A program made the translations under genes and the position numbers. A stretch of 64,000 nucleotides of DNA from CBDCZI01 sp965224495 (GTDB lineage Bacteria > Bacteroidota > Bacteroidia > Cytophagales > JAAEPT01), in NCBI GenBank assembly GCA_965224495.1, contig CBDCZI010000025.1:62001-126000 (forward strand), given 5' to 3'. The notes under the pieces were generated by a model, which searched no databases, was not told the origin of the DNA, and saw nothing but the letters and a program-made list of their open reading frames with translations. Each line of letters begins with the position of its first letter. Within the stretch, counting starts at the first letter, position 1. Of this stretch, positions 1-8,182 are shown in pieces.

Positions 1-1064
1 ATGCTAGATACATTAATTTCTGGTGTAATATCAGTATAACGCATACCTACTTCCCAGTTATTACTGAACATCCATCCAGCCTGAACATTTAATCCAGTTC
101 CAGTAAAGTACGTTCCAATTATATTTGTGCCAGAATACACATTGGCATCACCATCAAGTGTTGTTTTATTGGCATATTCACCCATTAATGAAAATTGCTT
201 GTATTTAAACATTAAATCAACGAAAAGCGTATTTAATGTTTTGCCTACATAATTACCAACACTATCTTTAATGAAACTACCGTTTTGTCCTCTTTCACGT
301 CCTGCATCAACATTCATGTCATAGGTTATTCCAATAGATAGTTTTGGTTTAGATTCTCGTTTTATAGCTGCACCAATATAATCTCCTTTTGATTGAAATT
401 TACCAAATGGAAGTGCTTCTACTCTAAAAGTATAATCATATCCACCAATATTTCCTGCAGTTACATTTCTGCCTTCTCCTTGACTAAATGCAACAATTTC
501 TTTAATTAAAAAATTATTAAAGATTGTAAAATGGTGTTTTAAATGTAATCCCATATCACGGTCAAGGTTATAGCGAGAATTTAACCTTGAACGGTCAACA
601 AATTGAAGATTTGCTGAAGAAATAACACGCTCTCTATTGCCTGGTAGCTTGGTTTGACCAGCAAGGATTGAGAAATTCTTATAAAAATTCCACTGAACGT
701 ATGCATCTAATATATATTTAGGTGAATTATTAAATTCAGGTGTATTTGAACCGCTGATGTCTCTATTTGACAGCCCTAATTCAATTTTATAAGTAAGCTT
801 AGGTGAATATGCAAAACCATTGAATTTTAACCTTGCTCTTCTAATCATGAAACTACTTTCATGTTTTCCGATATTTCCAAGGTCATCATTAGTAACAGTC
901 CATTCATTTGAAAAGAGACTTTGAGTTCTGATTCCAATTTTCATAAAATAGGTAGAATCTTTTCCCATAATCTGAAATCCTTTTCCAAATTTTTCACCTG
1001 TTACCTGCCCAAATAGATTGACTGCCCAAAATATTATTACAATAGCCACAAATACATTTTTCAT
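1..1064 (-). CDS. Phosphate-selective porin (OprO/OprP family), 3' end beyond window
   Basis: About 354 N-terminal residues are visible, reading leftward from ATG at 1062-1064; the C-terminus lies outside the window. A signal peptide ending near FGQ is followed by alternating polar/aromatic beta-strand sequence, for example FMIRRARLKFNGF and YVQWNFYKNFSILAGQTKLP, which is the look of the OprO/OprP phosphate/polyphosphate porin family. It should form an outer-membrane barrel for phosphate uptake. It is divergent from the Na/Pi cotransporter, and the shared 277-base spacer carries Pho-box-like repeats, which fits a phosphate-starvation job. The family assignment rests on motif resemblance and context; a generic porin is the alternative. 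Confidence 0.8.
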   Translation of the reverse strand, partial: MKNVFVAIVIIFWAVNLFGQVTGEKFGKGFQIMGKDSTYFMKIGIRTQSLFSNEWTVTNDDLGNIGKHESSFMIRRARLKFNGFAYSPKLTYKIELGLSNRDISGSNTPEFNNSPKYILDAYVQWNFYKNFSILAGQTKLPGNRERVISSANLQFVDRSRLNSRYNLDRDMGLHLKHHFTIFNNFLIKEIVAFSQGEGRNVTAGNIGGYDYTFRVEALPFGKFQSKGDYIGAAIKRESKPKLSIGITYDMNVDAGRERGQNGSFIKDSVGNYVGKTLNTLFVDLMFKYKQFSLMGEYANKTTLDGDANVYSGTNIIGTYFTGTGLNVQAGWMFSNNWEVGMRYTDITPEINVSS

Positions 1065-1130
1065 TTTCTGTCTAAATTTTTGTCAAATATTACATTTTTT
1101 TAATAAATACTTAATATTAGCTAAGCAATG

Positions 1131-1147
1131 TTAACGATAGCTTAACA
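1131..1147. promoter_or_regulatory. Pho-box-like direct repeat, porin-proximal
   Basis: TTAACG-ATAGC-TTAACA: two hexamers with an 11-base period, 67 bases upstream of the porin start. The 11-base period and TTAACA core match the PhoP binding pattern known from Bacillus; use of the same pattern here is inference. Nearer the porin start, TAATATTTG (minus strand, about 1084-1092) is a one-base-longer variant of the TAnnTTTG -7 element. Confidence 0.5.
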
Positions 1148-1265
1148 TAATGATGTCAAGTTTTATAACTCAGAAAAACCGTTAATACTTTATTTAAAGA
1201 AGTTTACAGACAGATTTATTGTTCGTTTTAGGAAGATTTGAAAAATAGTAAAAATTCTAATTTTC

Positions 1266-1282
1266 TTAACATAAGCTTAACA
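1266..1282. promoter_or_regulatory. Pho-box-like direct repeat, cotransporter-proximal, with -7 element downstream
   Basis: TTAACA-TAAGC-TTAACA, two perfect hexamers with an 11-base period, lies 59 bases before the Na/Pi cotransporter start. A perfect TAnnTTTG element (TACTTTTG, 1314-1321) follows at 31 bases, but no TTG box sits at the usual 17-20 base distance, as expected of an activator-dependent promoter. Second copy of the motif at 1131-1147. Confidence 0.55.
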
Positions 1283-1341
1283 TTGAAATAAAGTCGCGAT
1301 TAAATCAATCTTTTACTTTTGTTCCAAATTAAATTGAACAC

Positions 1342-3792
1342 ATGAAAACAATGTTTTTTTATTTATTGATGATAGGCACTTTGCTATTCTCAACTGCGGT
1401 TTCGGCTAATCCTAATGATTCAACTGTAGCTACTGCTGCTGAAATGTCATTGGAAAGCATCCAAAAATCAGTAAATCTTTCTGGTTTTGATTATCTATTT
1501 ACGAATGATGTAGATACTTTAACGTTAAAAGCATTTTCTATAGGTGAATTAGCATTCAAATGGGATGGCCTTGAATCAGGAGACTCTTTTATTGGTTTTA
1601 AGTTTAGAGCTGATGACAATGATAATTGGACGGAAGCTGTGATTGAATCTTCAGCAAAGGAAATTATTTTCAATAACATTGACGAAAATAAAATGTTTGA
1701 ATTAATGATAGGATCAGGACATAATGCCGGTTCAATTATATACGACAGCATGGTCCATCATGTTAATTCATTCGGAGAAACCATGTTTAAAAGTAATCAA
1801 GCAGAAGGTAAAGAAGAGGCTGTTACTATTACATGGGGAATTGAAAATGATCTTTTACAATCTATTTTAACTGTTTACCCGAAAGCTTCTTTTACATTAA
1901 AATATAATACTAAGATTGGAAAAAAACAACATAAAGCGGATAAAAGAAAAGCACCTTGGACAGTTGTTGAGGACATTTCAATTAATAAAGTTTCCCATAA
2001 AATTAAAGAGCTTTCTGGAGGCGAAAACTATGTTTATAAAATTGGGGTTGAAATTGGAGATAAAACAGTTTGGGGAAAAGGAAGTAAGTTTGAAACAGAA
2101 CGTGTTTGGGGCGTGTTTAAGATGCTTGTTTTAATTGGTGCATTGGGTATGTTCATCTTTGGAATGAAAATCATGTCAGAAGGCCTTCAACAGGCTGCTG
2201 GATCAAGTTTGCGGAATATGCTTGGACGAATTACTTCAAATCGATTTAAAAGTGTGTTGTCTGGTGTAGGAATTACATCTGTCGTCCAGTCCTCCTCCGT
2301 CACAACAGTGATGGTAGTAAGTTTTGTTAATGCAGGGTTGATGACTTTGAAACAGTCAGTAGGTGTAATGATGGGCGCTAATATTGGGACTACAATGACT
2401 GCATGGTTAATTTTAGTGTTTGGATTTAAAGTGAGCATTAGCTCATATGCATTAATACTAATTGCCTTTGGGGCGCCAATGTTGTTTTTTACTAAAGGGA
2501 AAATTAAGATTTGGGCGAGTGTAATTATTGGATTTGCCTTATTATTTATGGGACTTGGTGAATTGAAAGATGCGGTGCCGAGTTTAGGTGTTGATTCTGG
2601 CTTAGTTCAGTTCTTTATTGAATACAAAGATTCTGGAATTTTAGGCACATTAATGTTTATTGGATTGGGAACAATAGTGACTGTTGTTATTCAGTCTTCC
2701 TCTGCTGCAATGGCTTTAACTATGACAATGGTTGCTGGTGGTGTACTTCCTTTTGAAGTTGCTGCGGCAATGATACTTGGTGAAAATATAGGGACAACAA
2801 TTACAGCTCAACTTGCTGCACTTATTGGTAACGTCCATGCAAAGAGAGCTGCAAGAATTCACGCTTTGTTTAATGTCATAGGTGTTGTTTGGATGGTGCT
2901 TGTGTTTCACTATTTCTTAAAAGGGATTGCCTATTTTATGGAAGGTGACCCATTTAATAATCCTGAAGCTGCGAATGTAGGAATTGCAATTTTCCATACA
3001 GCCTTTAATTTAGCTAATGTATTGTTATTGATTTGGTTTACGCCAAAATTAGTTTCTATGGCTGAGAAGAGTGTTCGTTCTAAAGGAGCTGCAGATGAAG
3101 AGTTCCACTTAGATTATATTGGAACAGGGATGATGGGAACACCTGATTTATCAATTTTAGAAGCTAAAAAAGAAGTCGCGAAATTTGGTGGTATTACGAG
3201 TAGAATGTCAGGTTTCACACAATCACTTTTAACGGAACAGAATTCTAAAGTCAAATCAAAACTATATACGAAAATTGCGAAGTATGAAGAAATTACCGAT
3301 AGAGTAGAGATCGAGGTCGCTAATTACCTAGCACAAGTATCTAAAGGTGAAATGACGGATGATACGGCCTATAAGGTTCGTGCAATGAACAGTATTGTTA
3401 ACGACCTAGAAAGAATTGGTGATATTTTTTACCAAATTTCGAAAAGTATAGAGCGTAAGGATGAAGAGAAGATTTGGTTTGTACCAGAACAAAGGGAAAG
3501 TTTATTAGAGATGTTTAAATTAGTAGATGATGCTTTTGATATAATGGTTGAAAATCTTGATTCTGATTGGGGTGGTGTATCTATTGAGCCAGCAAATGAT
3601 GCTGAAACTATAATCAATAGAAAAAGAGATAAAATGAAACAAGAACATTTATCTAATTTGAATAAGAAAGACTTTAACTTGGAAAGTGGAATGATCTTTA
3701 GTAACATTTTTTCACTGTGTGAGAAAGCAGGTGATCATATTATAAATGTGTCCGAAGCAGTTGTAGGGCCGCCACACCCTGTGAGAAAGTAA
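1342..3792 (+). CDS. Na/Pi cotransporter family protein with periplasmic N-terminal domain and PhoU-like C-terminus
   Basis: 816 residues. A signal peptide (about 1-22) and an extracytoplasmic region of about 230 residues precede the membrane part, which begins near residue 255 (KMLVLIGALGMFIFGMKIM). Two inverted-repeat Na_Pi_cotrans halves carry the diagnostic QSSS motifs (QSSSVTT near 316, QSSSAAM near 451). Residues about 610-805 are helical and PhoU-like (DLERIGDIFYQISKSI). The family moves phosphate with sodium across the inner membrane. The long N-terminal periplasmic domain is larger than in the NptA/YjbB type and may be a fibronectin-III-like module (inference). It is divergent from the phosphate porin and shares its Pho-box-like spacer. 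A signal peptide supports the ATG at 1342. Confidence 0.92.
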   Translation: MKTMFFYLLMIGTLLFSTAVSANPNDSTVATAAEMSLESIQKSVNLSGFDYLFTNDVDTLTLKAFSIGELAFKWDGLESGDSFIGFKFRADDNDNWTEAVIESSAKEIIFNNIDENKMFELMIGSGHNAGSIIYDSMVHHVNSFGETMFKSNQAEGKEEAVTITWGIENDLLQSILTVYPKASFTLKYNTKIGKKQHKADKRKAPWTVVEDISINKVSHKIKELSGGENYVYKIGVEIGDKTVWGKGSKFETERVWGVFKMLVLIGALGMFIFGMKIMSEGLQQAAGSSLRNMLGRITSNRFKSVLSGVGITSVVQSSSVTTVMVVSFVNAGLMTLKQSVGVMMGANIGTTMTAWLILVFGFKVSISSYALILIAFGAPMLFFTKGKIKIWASVIIGFALLFMGLGELKDAVPSLGVDSGLVQFFIEYKDSGILGTLMFIGLGTIVTVVIQSSSAAMALTMTMVAGGVLPFEVAAAMILGENIGTTITAQLAALIGNVHAKRAARIHALFNVIGVVWMVLVFHYFLKGIAYFMEGDPFNNPEAANVGIAIFHTAFNLANVLLLIWFTPKLVSMAEKSVRSKGAADEEFHLDYIGTGMMGTPDLSILEAKKEVAKFGGITSRMSGFTQSLLTEQNSKVKSKLYTKIAKYEEITDRVEIEVANYLAQVSKGEMTDDTAYKVRAMNSIVNDLERIGDIFYQISKSIERKDEEKIWFVPEQRESLLEMFKLVDDAFDIMVENLDSDWGGVSIEPANDAETIINRKRDKMKQEHLSNLNKKDFNLESGMIFSNIFSLCEKAGDHIINVSEAVVGPPHPVRK

Positions 3793-3809
3793 ACTAACCA
3801 TTCCCATAT

Positions 3810-3833
3810 AAGGGAATATGTACATATTCCCTT
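3810..3833. terminator. Hairpin after Na/Pi cotransporter
   Basis: Perfect 24-base inverted repeat (AAGGGAATATGT and its reverse complement, no separate loop) 18 bases after the cotransporter stop, followed by a short T-containing stretch. Probably a terminator, although the trailing U-run is weak. Confidence 0.5.
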
Positions 3834-3945
3834 TGTAGCTTTATTTCTAACCGAATTGTAGATTTAAAGTTGGTTTAAAAAATATTCAATCATTATTTGT
3901 TGAAAAACTGAATTTATACTTAAGGTTTTCATTTATTTTACTCTT

Positions 3946-5211
3946 TTAGAGACAGTTTACACATTTATTTTCCTTATTGAACGCAATTCTGCTAGTTCTA
4001 GCTTGTTTTAAGGCTTTAAATTGCATTTTTTTATCAATTTGAAGTCCTTTCCAAGACTCATCAGGTGTTAATCCTTTTAGCTCACCGTGAGGCTTTTTGT
4101 AATTGTAATCATTCAAGAAGTATCTAAATGTTCTTTTCAAGTGTTTTAAGTCTCTAATTTCTTTTGGAAATAAATACCGATATTTTAAGGTCATATTCAC
4201 TCTTTCAATCATTGAATTAGAATAATCAATATCTCTTAATGCGACTAGCTTTTGAATATTGATTTGAGATTGATTAATAAAATTATCGACGTAAATATTA
4301 TTGTTTTCAGGCCCACCATCAACAATCAATTTAACATTTAAGTTTTTAGTAAGTTTGGATGCTTTTTGATAGGCCTGTTCAATTAATTTAGAAGTTATCC
4401 TTCCCATTACACGTTCTTGAATATCATAAGCTAGTATCTTTCTAGAAAAATTATCAATGAGTATGTAGACATAATATCGTTTACTGTCTAATGTTTTAAC
4501 AACTGTAATATCTGTATGCCAAATTTGATTTGGAATACTCGCTCGAATCCCTTTTCTTCTTCTTTTCTTTCTCATCACTTTACCTTTATGTTTTCTGATT
4601 TCCAATAAGCGATTGACTTTGTAAAGTGTATCAATTGAAACAGACAAATATCCATTTCTAATGCCATGAAGTTGTACACTCTTCATTGACCAGTGTAATG
4701 TTTTAGGATTCATTAAGGCAGATTTGATTTGTTTAATTTCAATAGGTGTTATTTGACTAGGGTATGATTTTAGACATTGTTTAAAAAAAGAACCATCACA
4801 TTTAAATTTTGTATCAATTACCCACGAATGAAATGTACTTTTTGAAATATTAAAAACTTGTGTGGCTTTTTCAATAGAAATAATTCCTTTGACATTATTA
4901 ATTGCATCAACCACTTGTTTTTTTGATTCACGCATGACTTTGCTATAATCTTTTGTTTTAGCAACAATCTTAACCATGCTTTTGATTAATTTTCCATAGG
5001 CTTCAAACATTTTTGGAAACTGATTCAAAGTTTGAATCAGTTCTGTATGTTCATCTGCAATCTGATTAATTTTTGATCCAACATATCGATCGTAATTATC
5101 ATTTTTCCATCTATGTAAATTAGAAGTAGGTATTTCCTTGATATACTTTTCAGGTAGTAAATTATGAAATACTAATTCTTTAAGTGAAGTGTGATAAGAT
5201 TGTCTGGTCAT
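3946..5211 (-). CDS. DDE transposase (rve integrase core, IS3/IS481-like)
   Basis: 421 residues, apparently intact. N-terminal half is helical with a helix-turn-helix (ISIEKATQVFNISKSTFHSW, about 111-130). A basic stretch at 212-222 leads into an rve-type catalytic core: D234 in WHTDIT, D298 in LIVDGGPEN, and E336 in SMIERVNMTLKYR, the DDE triad with the expected D-D and D-35-E spacing; the tail PHGELKGLTPDESW is typical of IS3-like enzymes. It is one reading frame, so no programmed frameshift is needed. I could not find convincing terminal inverted repeats or a target duplication by eye, so the limits of the element are unknown. It carries its own two-box promoter at 5220-5248 and could still be active. 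Confidence 0.85.
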   Translation of the reverse strand: MTRQSYHTSLKELVFHNLLPEKYIKEIPTSNLHRWKNDNYDRYVGSKINQIADEHTELIQTLNQFPKMFEAYGKLIKSMVKIVAKTKDYSKVMRESKKQVVDAINNVKGIISIEKATQVFNISKSTFHSWVIDTKFKCDGSFFKQCLKSYPSQITPIEIKQIKSALMNPKTLHWSMKSVQLHGIRNGYLSVSIDTLYKVNRLLEIRKHKGKVMRKKRRRKGIRASIPNQIWHTDITVVKTLDSKRYYVYILIDNFSRKILAYDIQERVMGRITSKLIEQAYQKASKLTKNLNVKLIVDGGPENNNIYVDNFINQSQINIQKLVALRDIDYSNSMIERVNMTLKYRYLFPKEIRDLKHLKRTFRYFLNDYNYKKPHGELKGLTPDESWKGLQIDKKMQFKALKQARTSRIAFNKENKCVNCL

Positions 5212-5219
5212 AATAATTA

Positions 5220-5248
5220 CAAATATAGATGTTCCTTATAAGAGACAA
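5220..5248 (-). promoter_or_regulatory. Promoter of the transposase gene
   Basis: Read on the minus strand: TTG (5246-5248), 18 bases, then TATATTTG (5220-5227), matching the Bacteroidota TTG-N17-20-TAnnTTTG consensus exactly, 9 bases before the transposase ATG, giving a very short or leaderless transcript. Confidence 0.6.
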
Positions 5249-5342
5249 ATTAGGTCATAAAAATGAATCGGACTTAATTATTAGTTGTAAATAGACTAGC
5301 TAAATAAGGTATTCCAAAAAACCCACTAAAGTAAAATATTAA

Positions 5343-5395
5343 AAAAGCAAAATATATAAATGCCATCCTATTTGACAGGGTGGCATTTTGCTTTT
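5343..5395. terminator. Long hairpin, likely bidirectional terminator
   Basis: Inner stem AAATGCCA/TGGCATTT (5358-5365 with 5381-5388) and an outer AAAAGCAAAAT/ATTTTGCTTTT pairing (5343-5353 with 5385-5395) overlap, giving alternative stems with T-rich flanks. It lies between two minus-strand genes and could end the upstream small secreted-protein gene. Confidence 0.5.
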
Positions 5396-5600
5396 ATAAT
5401 ATTTTCCTGCCATCCCTTCTGTTTTTCTCATGCGTAACTACTCTGTCTTTTTCTTGCCAAACGCACTACAAAAAATGCTTAGAAAAGATAAGCATTTTGC
5501 CATCACCCAAAAAAGCCACCGTTACTCCGTGTTATGCTCGCCGCTTGGCTCCTCAAATTGTACACTTTCCCCTTGCTATATCCCGACACTTTCCAACAGC

Positions 5601-6086
5601 CTAAGGCCCTGCCCAATACGGATGAAAGATATTAAGCTCTGTAATTGCAGAATCACTATTTATGTTTATTTCACCATATTGATTTGTTATTAGTGTGTTG
5701 GTACTTGTTTTGATTTCAATTCCTGGAATTGGAAATCCAGTCAGCATGTCTTTTATAACTAACAATGAATTTAATTCTTTATTATCATTCCTTTCTTCTA
5801 GTTTGTATGTAGTAATATTTAAATATTGAGTCATTGTTTGTGTTATCTCCGAAGTATCAATATCATCAAAAATTAAAATTAATGAATCATTTGTGTAATT
5901 ATACCCCCCACTTCCATATGGAATTTCAAAATCATCACTCCATCTATAGTCATAGATTTCAAATCTTTGATTATTATGAATAATTAGAGATTGATTTCCC
6001 AATTTATATGTTCCTTGGATAAGCTGCTGACTATAACCTTTTATGCATAATAAGAATAATACGAAAAGAGACATTGATTTCATCAT
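5601..6086 (-). CDS. Small secreted protein with carboxypeptidase-regulatory-like C-terminus
   Basis: 161 residues. A signal peptide (MSLFVLFLLCIKGYSQ region) is followed by beta-rich sequence (YRWSDDFEIPYGSGGYNY) and, in the last 45 residues, a pattern MLTGFPIPGIEIKTSTN with a GEININSD turn that recalls the CarboxypepD_reg beta-sandwich common in Bacteroidota surface proteins. The start has two tandem ATGs (MMKS). The stop at 5601 falls in a short GC-richer patch, and the reading ends abruptly for such a domain, so the 3' end may be truncated by rearrangement. Function unknown; it lies inside the accessory segment. Confidence 0.6.
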   Translation of the reverse strand: MMKSMSLFVLFLLCIKGYSQQLIQGTYKLGNQSLIIHNNQRFEIYDYRWSDDFEIPYGSGGYNYTNDSLILIFDDIDTSEITQTMTQYLNITTYKLEERNDNKELNSLLVIKDMLTGFPIPGIEIKTSTNTLITNQYGEININSDSAITELNIFHPYWAGP

Positions 6087-6557
6087 AGTAATATTTATAT
6101 CGCAAAAATATAGAATATGTTACATGTCTTTTAGATTTCGAGAGGCGCGGGACCGCCGCTACGTCGCAAAATTTAGTCGCTTTTGCTTCTCTTAAAAAGG
6201 CTCTCAAAAAATAAAACGTTAGACTTGAGAAATGGAAATTACCGCCCTAAAAGGTGTCTAAAATTCGGTAGCTTTTACCAACTTCCTTGTTCAGTCAGTC
6301 CGAAAAAGCTACAAATAAAGATTCTATTAAAATATTCAACATCAAGTCAACAGTTCCATCTCGGTTGAACCGAGACCAAACTGTCATTAACTTCTTTCTT
6401 CCACGTGCTACAAGGCCAGATCTTTGCCTGTTTGTAGCCTTATTTTTTTTCGCAAGAGTAATGCGTTAATTTAAAATAGTCAAGGGTATATAAACTTCAC
6501 TTCGTTACGCCCTTGTCTTATTTAAATCAACCCATTGAAGATAAAAGCAAAAAAAAT
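6087..6557. other. Intergenic region with several hairpins, no gene
   Basis: About 470 bases without a credible gene. It holds a GC-rich patch (6139-6180), a perfect hairpin TCTCGGTT-g-AACCGAGA near 6358-6374, an imperfect CTACAAGGC...TTGTAG hairpin around 6407-6438, and CAAGGG...CCCTTG flanking 6481-6515. The composition differs from neighbouring housekeeping DNA and looks like old insertion debris. Confidence 0.4.
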
Positions 6558-7139
6558 ATGGCTTCAATCATTCAAAAACAAAAAAATAAAATTAAAAAAA
6601 CATTAAAATGTTGTGCGGTTTGGTGTCCGTTTTACCCGGGCAATCAGTTAACAAGTTTAGATGTTTCTCAGAATACGTTTTTAGTTACCCTTTCTTGTAA
6701 TGACAATCAGTTGACAACCCTGAATGTGAAAAACGGGAATAATACTCAAATAACTTGGTTTGTGGCTACAGATAATCCTAACCTAAGATGTATACTTGTT
6801 GATTCTCCTTCTTGGTCTTTATCTAATTGGTCTGCAATTGATAGTATGGCTTTTTTTACTGAAACTTGCGATTTATCTAATGACGAAACTCTAAGCTTGA
6901 AAAATAAATTATCGGCATATCCAAATCCCGCAAATGGTAAAGTAACAATTGACTTAAACAGGTTTTCGTCAATTGTAGAAATTAAACTCTTTAATAGCTT
7001 AGGTCAATTAATCTTATCTCAGGATTTTAATAATACAAAGCAAGTCAGTTTTGAGATTGAAGGTCCAGAAGGGATATATTTTTTAAGATTGAATACCTAT
7101 TCGGGGAAAAGTGGAATGATTAAGATCATTAAGGAATAA
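6558..7139 (+). CDS. 5'-truncated leucine-rich-repeat protein with T9SS sorting domain
   Basis: The reading frame from ATG 6558 gives 193 residues (a TTG at 6513 would add 15). After about 28 residues of unconvincing sequence, residues 29-60 carry LRR pieces of the Bacteroidota type (NQLTSLDVSQNTFLVTL, NDNQLTTLNV), then a typical Por-secretion CTD (LSAYPNPANGKVTIDL ... GPEGIYFLRLNT ... GMIKIIKE). No signal peptide is present, yet a T9SS CTD only works on Sec-exported cargo. I read it as the 3' end of a longer LRR surface protein whose 5' part was lost at about 6640. Probably non-functional; the CTD identification is firm. Confidence 0.6.
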   Translation: MASIIQKQKNKIKKTLKCCAVWCPFYPGNQLTSLDVSQNTFLVTLSCNDNQLTTLNVKNGNNTQITWFVATDNPNLRCILVDSPSWSLSNWSAIDSMAFFTETCDLSNDETLSLKNKLSAYPNPANGKVTIDLNRFSSIVEIKLFNSLGQLILSQDFNNTKQVSFEIEGPEGIYFLRLNTYSGKSGMIKIIKE

Positions 7140-7294
7140 ATATCTGTTAATATTTAGATTTTCCAGCTGTCGTGCGTTTGTAACGCGTGCTCATTTTTTC
7201 TCACCACTACTCAAATAGTTTGTGAATGAATTACGTTTCTATTTTATTGTTTTCATATTGAGTTTATAATCAAAAAAACAAGTAATTTGGAATC

Positions 7295-7399
7295 ATGTCA
7301 GAAAAATACAAAGTTGTGGATTCGAGCCGCCCAACCTTTATTACTTTAACCCCTCGCTGCCGCGCACTAGCGTGTGTAGTAATTGAAACATTGTATTGA
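7295..7399 (+). pseudogene. Remnant of Y1 (REP-associated, IS200-like) transposase
   Basis: The frame from ATG 7295 begins MSEKYKVVDSSRPTFITLT, which is how Bacteroidota REP-associated tyrosine transposases start (MSxKYK...FxTxT). It then runs into unrelated sequence and stops after 34 codons, so the HUH and tyrosine motifs are missing. The adjacent REP-like palindromes fit this assignment. Based on remembered family sequence, so moderate confidence. Confidence 0.5.
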
Positions 7400-7413
7400 A
7401 TCAAAATACGGGA

Positions 7414-7471
7414 CTTCGACTCCGCTCAGTCGCCTTTGTTTTGAGTAATAACGAACCCTGAGCGGAGTCGA
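7414..7471. repeat. REP-like palindrome pair
   Basis: CTTCGACTCCGCTCAG (7414-7429) and its near-perfect inverse CTGAGCGGAGTCGA (7458-7471) flank 28 bases, making a 14-bp GC-rich stem in an AT-rich region. This half-site is a widespread REP-type sequence in bacterial intergenic regions. It sits 15 bases after the truncated Y1-transposase frame. Confidence 0.7.
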
Positions 7472-7572
7472 GGGGTAAATTAAATTACAAGCAAAATATT
7501 TTATAGGCTCTTCAATTTTTCTCTTGATCACTTTTTTTGTACTTGTTTTCTTATTATATGTTATAACGGACA

Positions 7573-7587
7573 TTGAGCGGAGTCGAA
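7573..7587. repeat. Third REP-like half-site
   Basis: TTGAGCGGAGTCGAA repeats the right arm of the 7414-7471 palindrome with one change. It is a solitary arm with no inverse partner nearby. Confidence 0.6.
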
Positions 7588-7930
7588 ATGTAAGAGGGTT
7601 TATTTTGAGAAATACAACATGTTTATGGCTGAAAGATTTCATATTCATTACAAATGCGTGCGAGTATAGAGTACAGTATGAATTAATGATTAAAAAAAAA
7701 TAGATTCAACTGGCGGACGTTTGCAACGTGTACTTATTTTCTAATAGTGATTACAAACAGTTGTTATTTGGATTATACAGATAGTGGAAACCGTTTCGAT
7801 TGTAATAGAAACATTGTATCAAATCAGTAGAGCAGGCAATTCAATCCCACATCAGCTTAGTACTCTATGAAGTTATACTATTAAGATTCTCAAATTCTCA
7901 AATGTCTACTTTTTGTCTACGCCATATTTT

Positions 7931-7960
7931 TTGAAAAAAACAAGAGTTCCTATAATTTTG
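7931..7960 (+). promoter_or_regulatory. Consensus promoter upstream of the PorZ chimera
   Basis: TTG (7931-7933), 19 bases, TAATTTTG (7953-7960): an exact match to the Bacteroidota primary-sigma consensus. The first downstream gene starts at 8183, giving an unusually long leader of about 215 bases; the promoter may have belonged to a gene since lost. Confidence 0.55.
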
Positions 7961-8182
7961 CAGGTATCTATAACTGATCAATTATTGTAATTGAGGATAA
8001 CATGTTCGTGGTTTTAATCTAATTACAACGAAGAGTAGCGTGAAGAGTAGTTTAAATATTGAGTTAGGGTATGGTCTGATACTAATACAGAGTATGTAAA
8101 AGATACTAGAGGTAAGAAGTACAGAATAATGGATCAGTATTTTGAAAGAGAATTTATTTAATAACAGAAATGTATATACAGT

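Larger units (their letters stand above)
5212..5600. other. Intergenic region, 389 bases, left edge of accessory segment
   Basis: Contains the transposase promoter, a compound hairpin (5343-5395) and a stretch of higher GC near 5520-5600 with no credible gene. The short overlapping plus-strand frames here have no signal, start or composition to support them. The sequence TACTCCGTGTTATGCT at 5523-5538 recurs, one base shorter, at the PorZ fusion junction at 9104-9118. Confidence 0.5.
7140..8182. other. 1.04-kb non-coding stretch with transposase remnant, REP-like palindromes and a promoter
   Basis: Contains a RAYT-type transposase fragment (7295-7399), three copies of a GC-rich palindromic half-site (7414-7587), two degenerate direct repeats (near 7170-7200 and 7715-7745; near 7376-7403 and 7801-7829), and a consensus promoter (7931-7960). 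A 32-codon open stretch ending at 8160 looks coding in composition but has no start. Nothing here appears to encode a working protein. Confidence 0.6.

Noticed and set aside
3834..5300. Terminal inverted repeats of the 3946-5211 transposase element
   Set aside because: AGAGACA occurs near both ends but in the same orientation, not inverted; other pairings were too weak to call.
5380..5693. Two overlapping plus-strand frames next to the transposase
   Set aside because: No recognisable protein, low-complexity ends, and they cover a terminator hairpin.
5440..6260. Sequences resembling integron attC pieces (GTGTTATGC, CGTTAGAC)
   Set aside because: No paired R'' and R' sites with the needed spacing and fold could be found, and no integron integrase is present.
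8071..8160. Coding-like stretch ending YRIMDQYFEREFI before the PorZ chimera
   Set aside because: No start codon after the preceding stop other than inside; probably a remnant 3' end, described in the intergenic entry.
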